This document shows, one piece after another, positions 1 to 8,350 of a stretch of 64,000 bases of DNA; position 1 is the stretch's first letter, and the number at the start of each line of letters is the position of its first letter. The stretch is from Spirabiliibacterium pneumoniae (lineage in GTDB: Bacteria > Pseudomonadota > Gammaproteobacteria > Enterobacterales > Pasteurellaceae), in contig NZ_JABMII010000008.1 in NCBI RefSeq assembly GCF_014884995.1, positions 1 through 64,000 on the forward strand, in the 5' to 3' direction. Below the pieces are notes generated by a model. That model was given only the letters and a program-made list of their open reading frames with translations. It was not told the DNA's origin and made no database searches. The position numbers and the translations under genes were made by a program.

Positions 1-71
1 AAGCACAGGGGATTGTCTCTGCGCCAACCAATGGCAAGCGCGAGATTTTAGCGCCGCGCAGCGACATCTAA
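1..71 (+). CDS. ftsK: FtsK C-terminal end (partial)
   Basis: The first 71 bases read in frame 3 as the last 22 residues of a protein ending in TAA at 69-71. The residues AQGIVS, then NGKREILAPR, match the end of the FtsK gamma (winged-helix, KOPS-reading) domain, whose E. coli version ends with AQGIVSE and REVLAP. FtsK is the septal DNA translocase that pumps the chromosome termini apart at division and activates XerCD. Only the tail is visible. The following lolA and rarA reproduce the enterobacterial ftsK-lolA-rarA order, which supports the call. Confidence 0.8.
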   Translation, partial: AQGIVSAPTNGKREILAPRSDI

Positions 72-128
72 GAAACTTCAACGTCAAAGTGCGGTCTAAG
101 CAGCTAAGAGGTAACCAAGAGGATAGTT

Positions 129-740
129 ATGAAAGTGATGAATAAAGCCATGTTTGCGCTCGCATTGGGGGCGATTTCCAGTGTTGCGTTGGCAGATGCA
201 GCGGGTGATTTGCAACAGCGTTTGTCGCAGGTGTCATCATACAAAGCAGATTTTGCTCAGCGTGTGACCACCGCGCAAGGCAAGCTGGTACAAGAAGGCA
301 GCGGTAAGTTTCAAGTCAAACGCCCGAATTTATTTCGTTTAGATACCAAAGCGCCGCAAGAAACGCACATCATCGCAGATGGTAAAACCTTGTGGTATTA
401 CGATCCTTTTGTGCAACAAGTGACGGCAAAAAAAGTGACCGATGCCATTGTCAATACGCCATTTATTTTGCTCACCACCAATGATCCTGCTAAATGGCAG
501 CAGTACCAAGTGAGCCAACAGGGCGATAATTTCACACTGGTGCCAAAGGCGAAAAATAGTAATATTAAAAAATTCCAGATTCGCATTGATGCTAACGGCT
601 TGCTGAAAAATTTCAGCACCGTTGAGCAAGATGGGCAAGCTAATTTGTATCAATTGCGTAATATCAACAATTTACCGATTGACGCAAGTGTATTTAGCTT
701 TAAAGTGCCAAAAGGCGTGGAATTAGACGACCAACGTTAA
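129..740 (+). CDS. lolA: Outer-membrane lipoprotein carrier protein LolA
   Basis: Periplasmic chaperone that takes lipoproteins released by LolCDE and passes them to LolB at the outer membrane. The 203-residue product begins with a typical signal peptide (cleavage probably after VALA, near residue 22); the mature part has the LolA pattern, including [22 protein letters not shown] and the WYYDP segment. The length equals that of the family. ATG at 129 follows the purine-rich AAGAGGAT; an in-frame ATG at 138 is a possible alternative. It lies 57 bases after ftsK and 14 bases before rarA, with a USS in each gap, so the three genes are probably cotranscribed. Confidence 0.95.
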   Translation: MKVMNKAMFALALGAISSVALADAAGDLQQRLSQVSSYKADFAQRVTTAQGKLVQEGSGKFQVKRPNLFRLDTKAPQETHIIADGKTLWYYDPFVQQVTAKKVTDAIVNTPFILLTTNDPAKWQQYQVSQQGDNFTLVPKAKNSNIKKFQIRIDANGLLKNFSTVEQDGQANLYQLRNINNLPIDASVFSFKVPKGVELDDQR

Positions 741-754
741 TCAAAAGTGCGGTG

Positions 755-2095
755 ATGAGCAATTTAACCTTCGACTTCGCCCCTGATTTCCGCCCGCTGG
801 CAGCGAGAATGCGCCCACAAACGCTGGATCATTACTACGGGCAAGAACATCTTTTAGCACCTGATAAGCCGTTGCGGCGCGCCATTGAGGCAGGCTTTAT
901 TCATTCCATGATTTTGTGGGGGCCGCCTGGCACGGGCAAAACGACATTAGCGGAGATTATGGCGCAGCGCATTCAAGCGGAAGTGGAGCGCATTTCTGCG
1001 GTCATCTCAGGGGTAAAAGAAATACGCGCTGCGATTGAAAAAGCACAGCACAACCGCACTTGTGATAAACGCACCATTTTATTTGTTGATGAAGTCCATC
1101 GCTTCAATAAAAGCCAGCAAGATGCTTTTTTGCCCTATATTGAAGACGGCACTATTATTTTTATCGGTGCGACCACCGAAAACCCCTCTTTTGAGCTCAA
1201 CAGCGCGATTTTATCCCGTGCACGGGTGTATCGTCTAAAAGGGCTGGATAGTCAGGCCATTTTGCAAGTGCTTGAACGGGCATTAAGTGATGAAAAGTGC
1301 GGTTATGGTGGACAGGCGATCACTATGGATGAAAATGTGCTGACCATGCTGGCGGATTATGTCAACGGTGATGCGCGTCTTGCCCTGAACTGCCTTGAAT
1401 TGATGCTTGATATGGCGCTAGAGCAACAAGGTGCTAAACACTTGAGTGTACAACTGCTCACAGATGTGCTTGGCGAGCGACAAGCGCGGTTTGATAAACA
1501 AGGTGATCGTTATTACGATCTTATCTCTGCGCTGCATAAATCGGTGCGTGGTTCAGCGCCTGATGCCGCACTTTATTGGTATGCACGCATTATTACAGCA
1601 GGGGGCGACCCGCTTTATGTGGCGCGGCGGCTGCTCGCTATCGCCTCTGAAGATGTCGGCAATGCAGACCCGCGCGCGATGCAAGTGGCCATTGCCGCGT
1701 GGGATTGTTTCACCCGCGTGGGGGCGTATGAAGGTGAGCGCGCCATAGCGCAGGCGATAGTCTATCTTGCGGTTGCACCGAAAAGTAATGCGGTGCATAC
1801 GGCGTTTAAAGCCGCCAAGCAGCTCGCCCTTGAAAGCCCTGATTTTGATGTGCCCGCGCACCTGCGTAATGCGCCAACGCGACTGATGAAAGATCTTGGC
1901 TTTGGCGCAGAATACCGCTATGCCCACCACGAAGAACACGCGTATGCCGCAGGCGAGAATTATTTCCCCCCTGAGCTTGCCGACACCCAGCTCTATTTCC
2001 CCACCGAGCGAGGCATGGAAGCAAAAATCAAACAAAAACTCGATTGGCTCAATGCGCTGGACGAAAACAGCGACACCAAACGCTACTCAAAATAA
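755..2095 (+). CDS. rarA: Replication-associated recombination protein RarA (MgsA)
   Basis: AAA+ ATPase of the clamp-loader/RuvB-like group that acts at stalled replication forks. Visible are the Walker A motif GPPGTGKTT near residue 56, Walker B in [11 protein letters not shown], the sensor region [12 protein letters not shown] with SRARVY, and the C-terminal MgsA/WRNIP1 tetramerisation region ([25 protein letters not shown]-like FPPELA). The 446 residues match the family. ATG 755 is preferred over the GTG at 752, which lies inside a USS (AAAAGTGCGGT) overlapping the start. It follows lolA directly as in E. coli, and a USS-derived hairpin follows it. Confidence 0.93.
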   Translation: MSNLTFDFAPDFRPLAARMRPQTLDHYYGQEHLLAPDKPLRRAIEAGFIHSMILWGPPGTGKTTLAEIMAQRIQAEVERISAVISGVKEIRAAIEKAQHNRTCDKRTILFVDEVHRFNKSQQDAFLPYIEDGTIIFIGATTENPSFELNSAILSRARVYRLKGLDSQAILQVLERALSDEKCGYGGQAITMDENVLTMLADYVNGDARLALNCLELMLDMALEQQGAKHLSVQLLTDVLGERQARFDKQGDRYYDLISALHKSVRGSAPDAALYWYARIITAGGDPLYVARRLLAIASEDVGNADPRAMQVAIAAWDCFTRVGAYEGERAIAQAIVYLAVAPKSNAVHTAFKAAKQLALESPDFDVPAHLRNAPTRLMKDLGFGAEYRYAHHEEHAYAAGENYFPPELADTQLYFPTERGMEAKIKQKLDWLNALDENSDTKRYSK

Positions 2096-2117
2096 ACCGC
2101 ACTTTAACGTGCGGTTT
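2094..2117. terminator. Bidirectional USS-derived terminator between rarA and lysC
   Basis: Inverted repeat AAACCGCAC - TTTAAC - GTGCGGTTT, made of an uptake signal core and its complement, followed by T-rich sequence on the plus strand (ATTTTCTATTTT) and by TTTATTTT on the minus strand. It lies between the converging ends of rarA and lysC and can serve both. Confidence 0.75.
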
Positions 2118-2147
2118 GATTTTCTATTTTCTGCGGCAACCGCACTC

Positions 2148-3500
2148 TTATTCAAATAATTCGCTGTGCAATTTTACCACAATTTCATTAGCGTGTTCGC
2201 TTGGTACCAGTAGGCAGACATTGTTGGTGCTGGCGCCATAGCCGATCATTCGCACATTATATGGCTCAAGGGTGGTGAACAGGCGTTTTGCCACACCTGA
2301 TGTCAGGTGCAAGTCGTTGCCGATTAACGCAACCAAATCTAGCCCTGAGTCCACCTTAACATGGCACACTTCACTTAATGCGTCCATCAATTCGCTAGAT
2401 AGCATTGATGCGCCTGAAGAGGCTGAACCTGTTTTATCCAGCGTCACTGCAACGCTCACTTCGGACGTGGTCACGGTGTCAACTGAGATTTTGTATTTCG
2501 CTAAAATTGCAAAGACATTGGCTAAAAAGCCTTGTGCGTGCAGCATACTCAGGCTGGTCAGCGTGAGGAGTGTTTGATCACGGCGCAGCGCAATGGCGCG
2601 GAAGGTTGGGCGCGGTTGCGGATCGCGTGTCACCCAAGTGCCACCCGCTTCTGGCGCTTTACTTGAACCAACATAAACAGGAATATTACTGCGCACCGCA
2701 GGCAGCAAGGTGGCAGGGTGTAGCACTTTTGCACCAAAGGTTGCCATTTCGGCGGCTTCAGCAAAGCTCATGGTATCAATTTTTTGCGCTTGTGGCACAA
2801 TGCGTGGGTCGGTAGTGTAGATGCCTGGCACATCAGTCCAAATCAGTACATCTTTAGCGTTAAGCATTTCGGCTAAAAGTGCAGCAGAATAGTCACTACC
2901 ACCGCGACCGAGAGTGGTGGTTTTACCTAATTCATCACGCCCAATGAAACCTTGCGTGATCACCAGTTCGCCTTGATCGATCAAGGGTTTTAAGATGTTG
3001 TCACAGTTTTTCTGGGTTTTGGCATCATCAGGTGCAGCTTTACCGTAGTGACTATTGGTAGCGACCAGTTGGCGCACATCCACCCAAGTAGCACGGGTAT
3101 TGAGTTCGTGTAGGATTTCAATAAAAATCTTGGTTGACATCATCTCACCATGGCTAATCAACTCATCGGTCAATGCAGGTGATGTGGCAAGGCTAGCAGC
3201 TTCCGCAAGGCCTTTGATGTTTGCTAATAGGCGGTCAATGTCAGTACAAATAGCGTGATTGTCTTTAATTTCATCTAAAATGGCATACTGAATTTGGTGT
3301 AATTGTGCAAGTAGTTCTTCACGTCGGGCGGCATCACAGCCGTTGGCCAGTTCAACTAAAATATTAGTGACGCCAGCAGAGGCGGAGAGCACCACTACAC
3401 GGGTGTTAGGATCATTAATGACAATGCGAGCACAGGCTTGCATGGCAGGGTAGTTGGCAACACTGGTGCCGCCAAATTTTGCAACTGAAAGATGTGACAT
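2148..3500 (-). CDS. lysC: Lysine-sensitive aspartate kinase (LysC type)
   Basis: Phosphorylates L-aspartate with ATP in the first step of the aspartate family pathway (Lys, diaminopimelate, Met, Thr). The 450 residues (E. coli LysC 449) show the kinase start VAKFGGTSVAN, the Asp-binding segment with TLGRGGSDYSAALLAE, and two C-terminal ACT-like regions. There is no homoserine dehydrogenase part, so this is the monofunctional enzyme. ATG at 3500 is preceded by AGGAAA. The leader contains a lysine riboswitch, so expression should fall when lysine is plentiful. The minus-strand gene converges on rarA. Confidence 0.95.
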   Translation of the reverse strand: MSHLSVAKFGGTSVANYPAMQACARIVINDPNTRVVVLSASAGVTNILVELANGCDAARREELLAQLHQIQYAILDEIKDNHAICTDIDRLLANIKGLAEAASLATSPALTDELISHGEMMSTKIFIEILHELNTRATWVDVRQLVATNSHYGKAAPDDAKTQKNCDNILKPLIDQGELVITQGFIGRDELGKTTTLGRGGSDYSAALLAEMLNAKDVLIWTDVPGIYTTDPRIVPQAQKIDTMSFAEAAEMATFGAKVLHPATLLPAVRSNIPVYVGSSKAPEAGGTWVTRDPQPRPTFRAIALRRDQTLLTLTSLSMLHAQGFLANVFAILAKYKISVDTVTTSEVSVAVTLDKTGSASSGASMLSSELMDALSEVCHVKVDSGLDLVALIGNDLHLTSGVAKRLFTTLEPYNVRMIGYGASTNNVCLLVPSEHANEIVVKLHSELFE

Positions 3501-3569
3501 AAAATTTCCTGTAAAGTTAAACGATAAATAATGTTGTTATAGATTGCGTAAACAGAAAGGAAAGTGCGG

Positions 3570-3755
3570 TTGATGAGATTGAAGCACTCCATCACAAGCG
3601 TGATGACAGCCCTAGGGATTCAGCCCTAGCAGCCGATAAATGATATTGTCGGATATCACTCACCTCGGCAACGTTCCCCTGATTATCTCCGCCCGACGCG
3701 TTGAGATAACTGCCTGACCGTTGCGCCTCTTCTGTTCACTCGCAAACGTGAACCT
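3570..3755 (-). promoter_or_regulatory. Lysine riboswitch (L box) in the lysC leader
   Basis: Read on the minus strand, the lysC leader contains the conserved L-box blocks in order: a 5' hairpin GTTCAC...GTGAAC (3733-3752), AGAGGCGC (3730-3723), a P2 region with GGCAGTTATCTC, then GGGGAACGTTGCCGAGGTGA, and GGCTGCTAGGG...CCCTAGGGCTGTCATCAC near the 3' side. These match the E. coli lysC leader closely (AGAAGAGGCGC, GCCGAGGTGA, GGCTGAATCCCC). I see no clear terminator between the aptamer and the ATG at 3500, so control may act at translation or mRNA stability, as known for E. coli lysC; that part is inference. Confidence 0.9.
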
Positions 3756-3760
3756 GTATA

Positions 3761-3789
3761 GAAATAACGTTTTATCCGTGAGTTGTCAA
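3761..3789 (-). promoter_or_regulatory. Putative lysC promoter
   Basis: On the minus strand a perfect -35 box TTGACA (3789-3784) is followed after 17 bases by the weak -10 TATTTC (3766-3761). Transcription would begin just before the lysine riboswitch, which fits. The poor -10 keeps the confidence moderate. Confidence 0.45.
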
Positions 3790-3835
3790 TACAAAAGTGA
3801 TTCAACTGGCGAAAAACCGCACTTTACCTTTTTGA

Positions 3836-3864
3836 TCAAAAAAAGCCACTGCAAGCAGTGGCTT
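3836..3864 (-). terminator. Rho-independent terminator of metE
   Basis: Minus-strand hairpin AAGCCACTGC / GCAGTGGCTT (3843-3864) followed by a run of seven T, 20 bases after the metE stop. The stretch from the lysC start to the metE stop (3501-3884) therefore holds this terminator, the lysC promoter and the lysine riboswitch, and no gene. Confidence 0.9.
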
Positions 3865-3884
3865 TGAGGTTGTGTTTTGGTTGG

Positions 3885-6149
3885 TTAGTTCAACTCTTTA
3901 CGTAATTGTTTGGTCACGCTTACCATCACTTCTAACGCGGCGTTGGTTTCAGGCCAAGCACGAGTTTTTAAGCCGCAGTCTGGGTTGACCCATAGGCGTT
4001 CAGCTGGAATAACATCTAAGGCTTTGCGCAATAGATGCTCAATCTCGCTGGCTTGTGGTACGCGCGGGCTGTGGATGTCGTAAACCCCTGGGCCAATGTC
4101 GTTTGGATATTTGAAGTCACCAAAGGCGGTGAGCAGTTCCATATCTGAACGTGAGGTTTCGATGGTGATCACATCGGCATCCATTGAGGCAATCGCTGGC
4201 AGAATGTCGTTGAACTCAGAATAACACATGTGGGTGTGAATTTGAGTGGAGTCTTCTGCACCGTGTGACGTCAAACGGAACGCTTCAGTTGCCCATTTAA
4301 GGTATTCATCCCAATCAGCACGTTTGAGTGGCAAGCCTTCACGAATGGCTGGCTCATCAATTTGAATGACTTTGATGCCCGCTTTTTCAAGATCAAGCAC
4401 TTCGTCATTCAATGCTAAACCGATTTGTTTACAAACTTGTGAACGCGGAATGTCGTTGCGCACAAATGACCATTGCAGCATGGTAACTGGGCCTGTGAGC
4501 ATGCCTTTCATTGGTTTTTTAGTCAGGCTTTGCGCATAGGTTGACCAAGATACTGTCATCGGCTCTGGGCGCACTACGTCACCAAAAATAATCGGTGGTT
4601 TAACACAGCGGCTACCGTAGCTTTGCACCCAACCAAATTTAGTGAAGGCGTAGCCATCGAGCAATTCACCGAAGTATTCCACCATATCGTTACGTTCGGC
4701 TTCACCGTGAACTAACACATCAAGATCCAATTTCTCTTGTTGTTCGACCACATAAGCGATCTCTTTTTTCATCGCTGCTTCATAGTCTTCAGCCGACAAT
4801 GTGCCTTTTTTGAAGGCCGCACGGGCTTGGCGAATCTCGGTTGTTTGCGGGAATGAACCGATATTGGTGGTTGGCAATAATGGAAGTTTTAACCACTCTT
4901 GCTGTAATTTGATACGCTGTGCAAATGGAGATTTACGTTGATCTGCATTAGCTGGCAAATCTTTCAAGCGGGCAGCCACTTCTGGGCGGTGAATTGCTTT
5001 AGAGCTTGCACGCGCATCCGCAGCTGCTTGGCTGGCGTCTAATTCAGATTGTACTGCCGCGCGGCCTTCATTAAGTGCGGTTTTCAACACACGCAATTCA
5101 TCAACTTTTTGCAAGCAGAAGGCAAGCCATGAGTAGAGATCTTGATCCAATTTGGTTTCAACCGATAAATCATACGGCACATGCAACAATGAGCAGCTTG
5201 GGGCAATCCATAAGCGGTCACCCAATTGTGCTTTTAATGGCTCAAGCACATCAAGCACCGCATTTAAATTCGCACGCCAGATATTACGTCCGTCGATCAC
5301 GCCCGCAGACAGGACTTTGTCGTAGTCTTTGAACGCATCAATTTGTTCAGGCGCGCGCACCAAATCCAGGTGCAAGCCGTCCACTGGCAAACTTTTCAGT
5401 AAAGCCGCGTGTTCAGCAACTGAGCCGAAATATGTCGCAAGCAATAATTTAGCATCCACTTTGCTGAGTTGTGAGTAAGTGTCTTTGAAGGCATCTAGCC
5501 ACGCTTGTGGCAAGTCAACGGCCAAAATTGGCTCATCGATTTGAATCCACTCGCAGCCAGCCTCGGCAACAGCACTTAGGATTTCAGCGTACACAGGTAA
5601 CAGTTTTGGTAACAATGATAAACGGTCAAACGCCTCTTTACCTTTTTCTTTACCCAAGAATAAGAATGAAATTGGGCCTACCAAGGTCGCTTTCGGGGTT
5701 AAGCCGAGCGCTTTGGCTTCTTGCACTTGTTGCATATAATGCGCTGGATTGGCTTTAAATTCGGTGTCTTTTAAAAATTCTGGCACAAGGTAGTGATAGT
5801 TAGTGTCGAACCATTTTGTCATTTCAATCGCGTGCTGAGTTTTGTTGCCGCGCGCCAGCTCGAAAAATTGCTCTAACGTCAATTTTTGGCTGTCGAATCC
5901 AAAACGCGCTGGGATGGCGCCAGTGGCCACTTGTAGATCTAAAATATGATCATAAAAGGTAAAATCAGCTACAGCGACGTAGTCTGCGTTCGCCTCGGCT
6001 TGGTGTTTCCAGTTTTTCTCACGCAGCGCTTTGGCGAGATCCAATAAATCTTGCTCACCCAATTCTTTGCGCCAATAACGTTCTTGCGCGAATTTTAATT
6101 CACGTTTTGCACCCACACGCGGAAAGCCGCTTAAATGAAATGTCGTCAT
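3885..6149 (-). CDS. metE: Cobalamin-independent methionine synthase MetE
   Basis: Transfers the methyl group from 5-methyltetrahydropteroyl-triglutamate to homocysteine, giving methionine without B12. The 754 residues match E. coli MetE (753). Visible are the N-terminal folate-binding half (start [12 protein letters not shown]), the linker, and the catalytic half with [26 protein letters not shown] and the zinc ligands in HTHMCYSEF and NPDCGLKTR. The start at 6149 has a suitable upstream purine run. It is divergent from metR across 124 bases holding MetJ boxes, so it should be repressed by MetJ-SAM and activated by MetR-homocysteine. Confidence 0.97.
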   Translation of the reverse strand: MTTFHLSGFPRVGAKRELKFAQERYWRKELGEQDLLDLAKALREKNWKHQAEANADYVAVADFTFYDHILDLQVATGAIPARFGFDSQKLTLEQFFELARGNKTQHAIEMTKWFDTNYHYLVPEFLKDTEFKANPAHYMQQVQEAKALGLTPKATLVGPISFLFLGKEKGKEAFDRLSLLPKLLPVYAEILSAVAEAGCEWIQIDEPILAVDLPQAWLDAFKDTYSQLSKVDAKLLLATYFGSVAEHAALLKSLPVDGLHLDLVRAPEQIDAFKDYDKVLSAGVIDGRNIWRANLNAVLDVLEPLKAQLGDRLWIAPSCSLLHVPYDLSVETKLDQDLYSWLAFCLQKVDELRVLKTALNEGRAAVQSELDASQAAADARASSKAIHRPEVAARLKDLPANADQRKSPFAQRIKLQQEWLKLPLLPTTNIGSFPQTTEIRQARAAFKKGTLSAEDYEAAMKKEIAYVVEQQEKLDLDVLVHGEAERNDMVEYFGELLDGYAFTKFGWVQSYGSRCVKPPIIFGDVVRPEPMTVSWSTYAQSLTKKPMKGMLTGPVTMLQWSFVRNDIPRSQVCKQIGLALNDEVLDLEKAGIKVIQIDEPAIREGLPLKRADWDEYLKWATEAFRLTSHGAEDSTQIHTHMCYSEFNDILPAIASMDADVITIETSRSDMELLTAFGDFKYPNDIGPGVYDIHSPRVPQASEIEHLLRKALDVIPAERLWVNPDCGLKTRAWPETNAALEVMVSVTKQLRKELN

Positions 6150-6183
6150 AGTTTTCTCCAGTTTTATTTTTTTAATCTCAAAT

Positions 6184-6199
6184 AGACGTCTAAATGTCT
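6184..6199. promoter_or_regulatory. MetJ operator (two tandem met boxes) between metE and metR
   Basis: AGACGTCT at 6184-6191 is a perfect match to the MetJ met-box consensus; the adjoining 8-mer AAATGTCT (6192-6199) matches 6 of 8. MetJ binds tandem 8-bp boxes cooperatively when loaded with S-adenosylmethionine. The site lies 35 bases upstream of the metE start, where a repressor would block its promoter. Confidence 0.85.
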
Positions 6200-6230
6200 A
6201 TCTGTGATGCAGAATGCAAGATTTTAGGGT

Positions 6231-6248
6231 ATTATGCAACATCATAAT
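6231..6248. promoter_or_regulatory. Palindrome in the metE-metR gap, possible MetR site
   Basis: ATTATG-CAACAT-CATAAT is a perfect 6+6 inverted repeat 26 bases before the metR ATG. LysR-type regulators bind dyads and usually autoregulate, so MetR is the natural candidate. The sequence does not fit the enterobacterial MetR consensus TGAA-N5-TTCA, so the assignment is inference from position only. Confidence 0.35.
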
Positions 6249-6273
6249 TTTCACATAACTATGAATTTGATTA

Positions 6274-7200
6274 ATGAAGCCGATATTTTTAGAACTACGC
6301 CATTTGAAAACCTTAGTTGCTCTGAAAGAGGCGGGTAGTGTTTCGCTTGCCGCACAGCGAGTGTACCTTACGCAATCTGCACTGTCGCATCAAATCAAAC
6401 AGCTTGAAGAGCAATACGGCTTAACACTGTTTGAGCGCAAAACCCAGCCGTTGCATTTCACCGCCGCCGGCGAGCGCCTGATCAAATTGGCCTACGACAT
6501 TTTGCCGAAAATTGCCGAGGCGGAGCTCGACATTGTGCGGGTGAAGGAAGGTGATGCAGGGGAGCTGCGCATTGCGGTGGAGTGCCACACCTGCTTTGAC
6601 TGGTTGATGCCCGCGATGGACGCCTTTCGTCAACACTGGCCGTTGGTAGAGCTGGATATTGTGTCAGGTTTTCACACTGATGCCATTGGGCTTTTGCTGA
6701 CACACCGCTCGGACATGGCGATTGTGTCTGAAATTGAAGAAACGCCAGGTATTGTACATAAACCACTCTTTGCCTATGAAATGGTCGGGCTTTGCAGTAA
6801 AGATCATCCGCTAGCCAATAAAAACACTTGGCAGGCGGAGGATTTTATTGATGAAACCTTGATCACCTATCCTGTGCCTGATGACATGCTGGATTTGGTG
6901 CGCAAAGTGCTCAGCCCGAAAGGCATCCGCCCAGAGCGGCGCACCAGCGAGCTGACCATTGCCATTATTCAATTGGTGGCGAGCCGACGTGGCGTGGCCG
7001 CGCTACCGTATTGGGCGGTGTTGCCGTATCTTGAACGAGGTTATGTGGTGGCGCGCAAAATCACTCGCAAAGGCTTGTTCAGCCAGCTTTATGCTGCGAT
7101 GCGTGAAACTGATGCTGAGCGCGCATTTATGCAGGATTTTTACCACACGGTTAAAGCCAAAAGTTTCGCCAGCCTACCAGGGCTTGCACCACTGGATTAA
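6274..7200 (+). CDS. metR: LysR-type activator of methionine genes MetR
   Basis: The 308-residue protein starts with a LysR winged helix-turn-helix (HLKTLVALKEAGSVSLAAQ, then LTQSALSHQIKQLE) and continues with the substrate-binding-like effector domain. The residues ECHTCFDWLMPAMDAFR are characteristic of MetR, whose coinducer is homocysteine. The E. coli protein has 317 residues. It is divergent from metE, the classical metE/metR arrangement. No good Shine-Dalgarno sequence is visible before ATG 6274, which suggests weak translation, as is common for regulators. Confidence 0.93.
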   Translation: MKPIFLELRHLKTLVALKEAGSVSLAAQRVYLTQSALSHQIKQLEEQYGLTLFERKTQPLHFTAAGERLIKLAYDILPKIAEAELDIVRVKEGDAGELRIAVECHTCFDWLMPAMDAFRQHWPLVELDIVSGFHTDAIGLLLTHRSDMAIVSEIEETPGIVHKPLFAYEMVGLCSKDHPLANKNTWQAEDFIDETLITYPVPDDMLDLVRKVLSPKGIRPERRTSELTIAIIQLVASRRGVAALPYWAVLPYLERGYVVARKITRKGLFSQLYAAMRETDAERAFMQDFYHTVKAKSFASLPGLAPLD

Positions 7201-7205
7201 AATGC

Positions 7206-7230
7206 AAAGTGCGGTTTTTGACCGCACTTT
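7206..7230. terminator. Bidirectional USS-pair terminator between metR and the kinase-like gene
   Basis: AAAGTGCGGT - TTTTG - ACCGCACTTT is an inverted pair of uptake signal cores. T-rich tracts follow on both strands (CTGTCTTTT on plus, GCATTTT on minus). It separates convergent genes. Confidence 0.8.
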
Positions 7231-7237
7231 CTGTCTT

Positions 7238-8095
7238 TTAGCTGATTAATTCGATATTTTCCATTGCGCGTTCAATATAGTCGCCCCCAAAACGGTGACT
7301 AAAATTGAGTAGATAATACAATTGATAAATGGTCTGGCGATAAGCATAGCCTTGATCGATTGGGCAAATGTCACTGTAGCCTTGATAAAACGCATCAAGA
7401 TCACTCTCAAACAATGCATTGAGCGCTAAATCACACTCATGATCACCCCAATAACAAGCAGGGTCAAATAGTACTATGTCGTCGTCACTCACTCCACGAT
7501 TTTTGGCATAAAATGCGCCATGTAAAAGTGCAGGTTTTGGTTGATGTTTGGCAAGGTGAAAACTCACCGCTGAGATAATGTTTTCAAAATTGCCAAAATG
7601 AATGCCTTGTTCTTTGCACAATTGCAACTGCCAACCGATACGATTTTCCGCAAAAAAGGTGCTCCAGTTTTTACGCCAAGCGTTAGGTTGGTAAACTGGC
7701 CCGAGCCAAGTGTCGTAGTCAAAACCATAGCTATCCGTTGTGCTATGGCTATGTAATTGGGCTAGTTTACGACCAAGCGCTTTTTGGTTTTTAGCAGAAA
7801 TTGGGGAAAGTGGAAGATATTCCATCACAATAAAGCTGCTGTTTTCTGAGCAGCCTACGCCGTAAACGCGTGGCACGCGAACGGTTTTGGTCGCAGCCAG
7901 TGCTTCAAGCTGATCGGCTTCGGCGCGAAAAGTGGCGCGAAAAGTGCGGTCGTTGGCTTTCACAAACACGGGTAGCGTGCCGTCGTCAATCACCCACGCG
8001 TGGTGTTGCTCGCCGTCTTGCACCGCCTCTTTGGTTTTAATGGAATAATATGCACCGAGTTGATCGGCTAGCAATTGCGAAATGGCTTTCCACAT
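7238..8095 (-). CDS. Fructosamine kinase-family protein with altered catalytic motif
   Basis: The 285-residue protein has the fold signature of the fructosamine kinase / aminoglycoside phosphotransferase family (YniA-like): an N-terminal lobe with VFVKAND and the conserved glutamate region EALAATKTVRVPRVYGVG, the hinge FIVMEYLPL, and the metal-binding motif LFDPACYWGDHECDLA. These kinases repair glycated amines. The catalytic loop, normally HGDxxxxN, reads HGAFYAKN here: the catalytic base Asp is Ala (codon GCA). The other motifs and the length are intact, so the gene is not decaying in an obvious way. It may be an inactive kinase or have another function. It is divergent from thrS. Confidence 0.82.
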   Translation of the reverse strand: MWKAISQLLADQLGAYYSIKTKEAVQDGEQHHAWVIDDGTLPVFVKANDRTFRATFRAEADQLEALAATKTVRVPRVYGVGCSENSSFIVMEYLPLSPISAKNQKALGRKLAQLHSHSTTDSYGFDYDTWLGPVYQPNAWRKNWSTFFAENRIGWQLQLCKEQGIHFGNFENIISAVSFHLAKHQPKPALLHGAFYAKNRGVSDDDIVLFDPACYWGDHECDLALNALFESDLDAFYQGYSDICPIDQGYAYRQTIYQLYYLLNFSHRFGGDYIERAMENIELIS

Positions 8096-8167
8096 AATCC
8101 ACCCCCATGGCTATTATTCTAGTCTTATTGTATCCCATTTATCACTGTAAAAGGCGGATTTCCTAAA

Positions 8168-8211
8168 GCAAACCGCACTTTTGTGATCCAGCTCTCAATA
8201 AAAGTGCGGTT
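8168..8211. repeat. Inverted pair of uptake signals upstream of thrS
   Basis: AAACCGCACTTTT at 8169-8181 and AAAAGTGCGGTT at 8200-8211 form an inverted USS pair with an 18-base spacer, just upstream of the thrS promoter and in the gap between divergent genes. It could form a hairpin, but no gene end is nearby, so a terminator role is unlikely. Confidence 0.6.
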
Positions 8212-8226
8212 GGGCAAAAATGGTGC

Positions 8227-8232
8227 TATACT
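8227..8232 (+). promoter_or_regulatory. Putative extended -10 promoter of thrS
   Basis: TGC-TATACT forms an extended -10 element (TGn plus a 5/6 match to TATAAT). No good -35 is visible at 17 bases, which extended -10 promoters tolerate. Transcription would begin near 8239 and give a leader of about 110 bases holding the anticodon-like hairpin. Confidence 0.5.
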
Positions 8233-8245
8233 ATTGCCCCTATTG

Positions 8246-8287
8246 GCTTGTGCTTGCCTCGACATTGTGGGTCAAGGCCGTGCAAGC
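8246..8287 (+). promoter_or_regulatory. thrS leader hairpin resembling a tRNA-Thr anticodon arm
   Basis: GCTTG (8246-8250) pairs with CAAGC (8283-8287), and inside this GCCTCGAC (8256-8263) pairs with GTCAAGGC (8271-8278) with one C-A mismatch, closing a 7-base loop ATTGTGG. The loop has the anticodon layout: U33, then UGU (the anticodon reading ACA threonine codons), then a purine. E. coli ThrRS represses its own translation by binding such mimics in the thrS leader. The homology of mechanism is inference; the fold comes from hand pairing only. Confidence 0.5.
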
Positions 8288-8350
8288 TGTGATCATTTTT
8301 TCAACCACAAGTTGCCTTACGTAGGGGTGACCACTGTAAAAGGATATTTT

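Noticed and set aside
1553-2035. 160-codon minus-strand frame within rarA
   Set aside because: Opposite to a clearly conserved RarA coding region; a shadow frame.
3395-3595. 66-codon minus-strand frame across the lysC start
   Set aside because: It runs through the riboswitch leader and overlaps lysC in another frame.
8183-8350. N-terminal extension of the thrS frame
   Set aside because: It lies across the promoter and leader hairpin and has no similarity to ThrRS; ATG 8351 fits the family.
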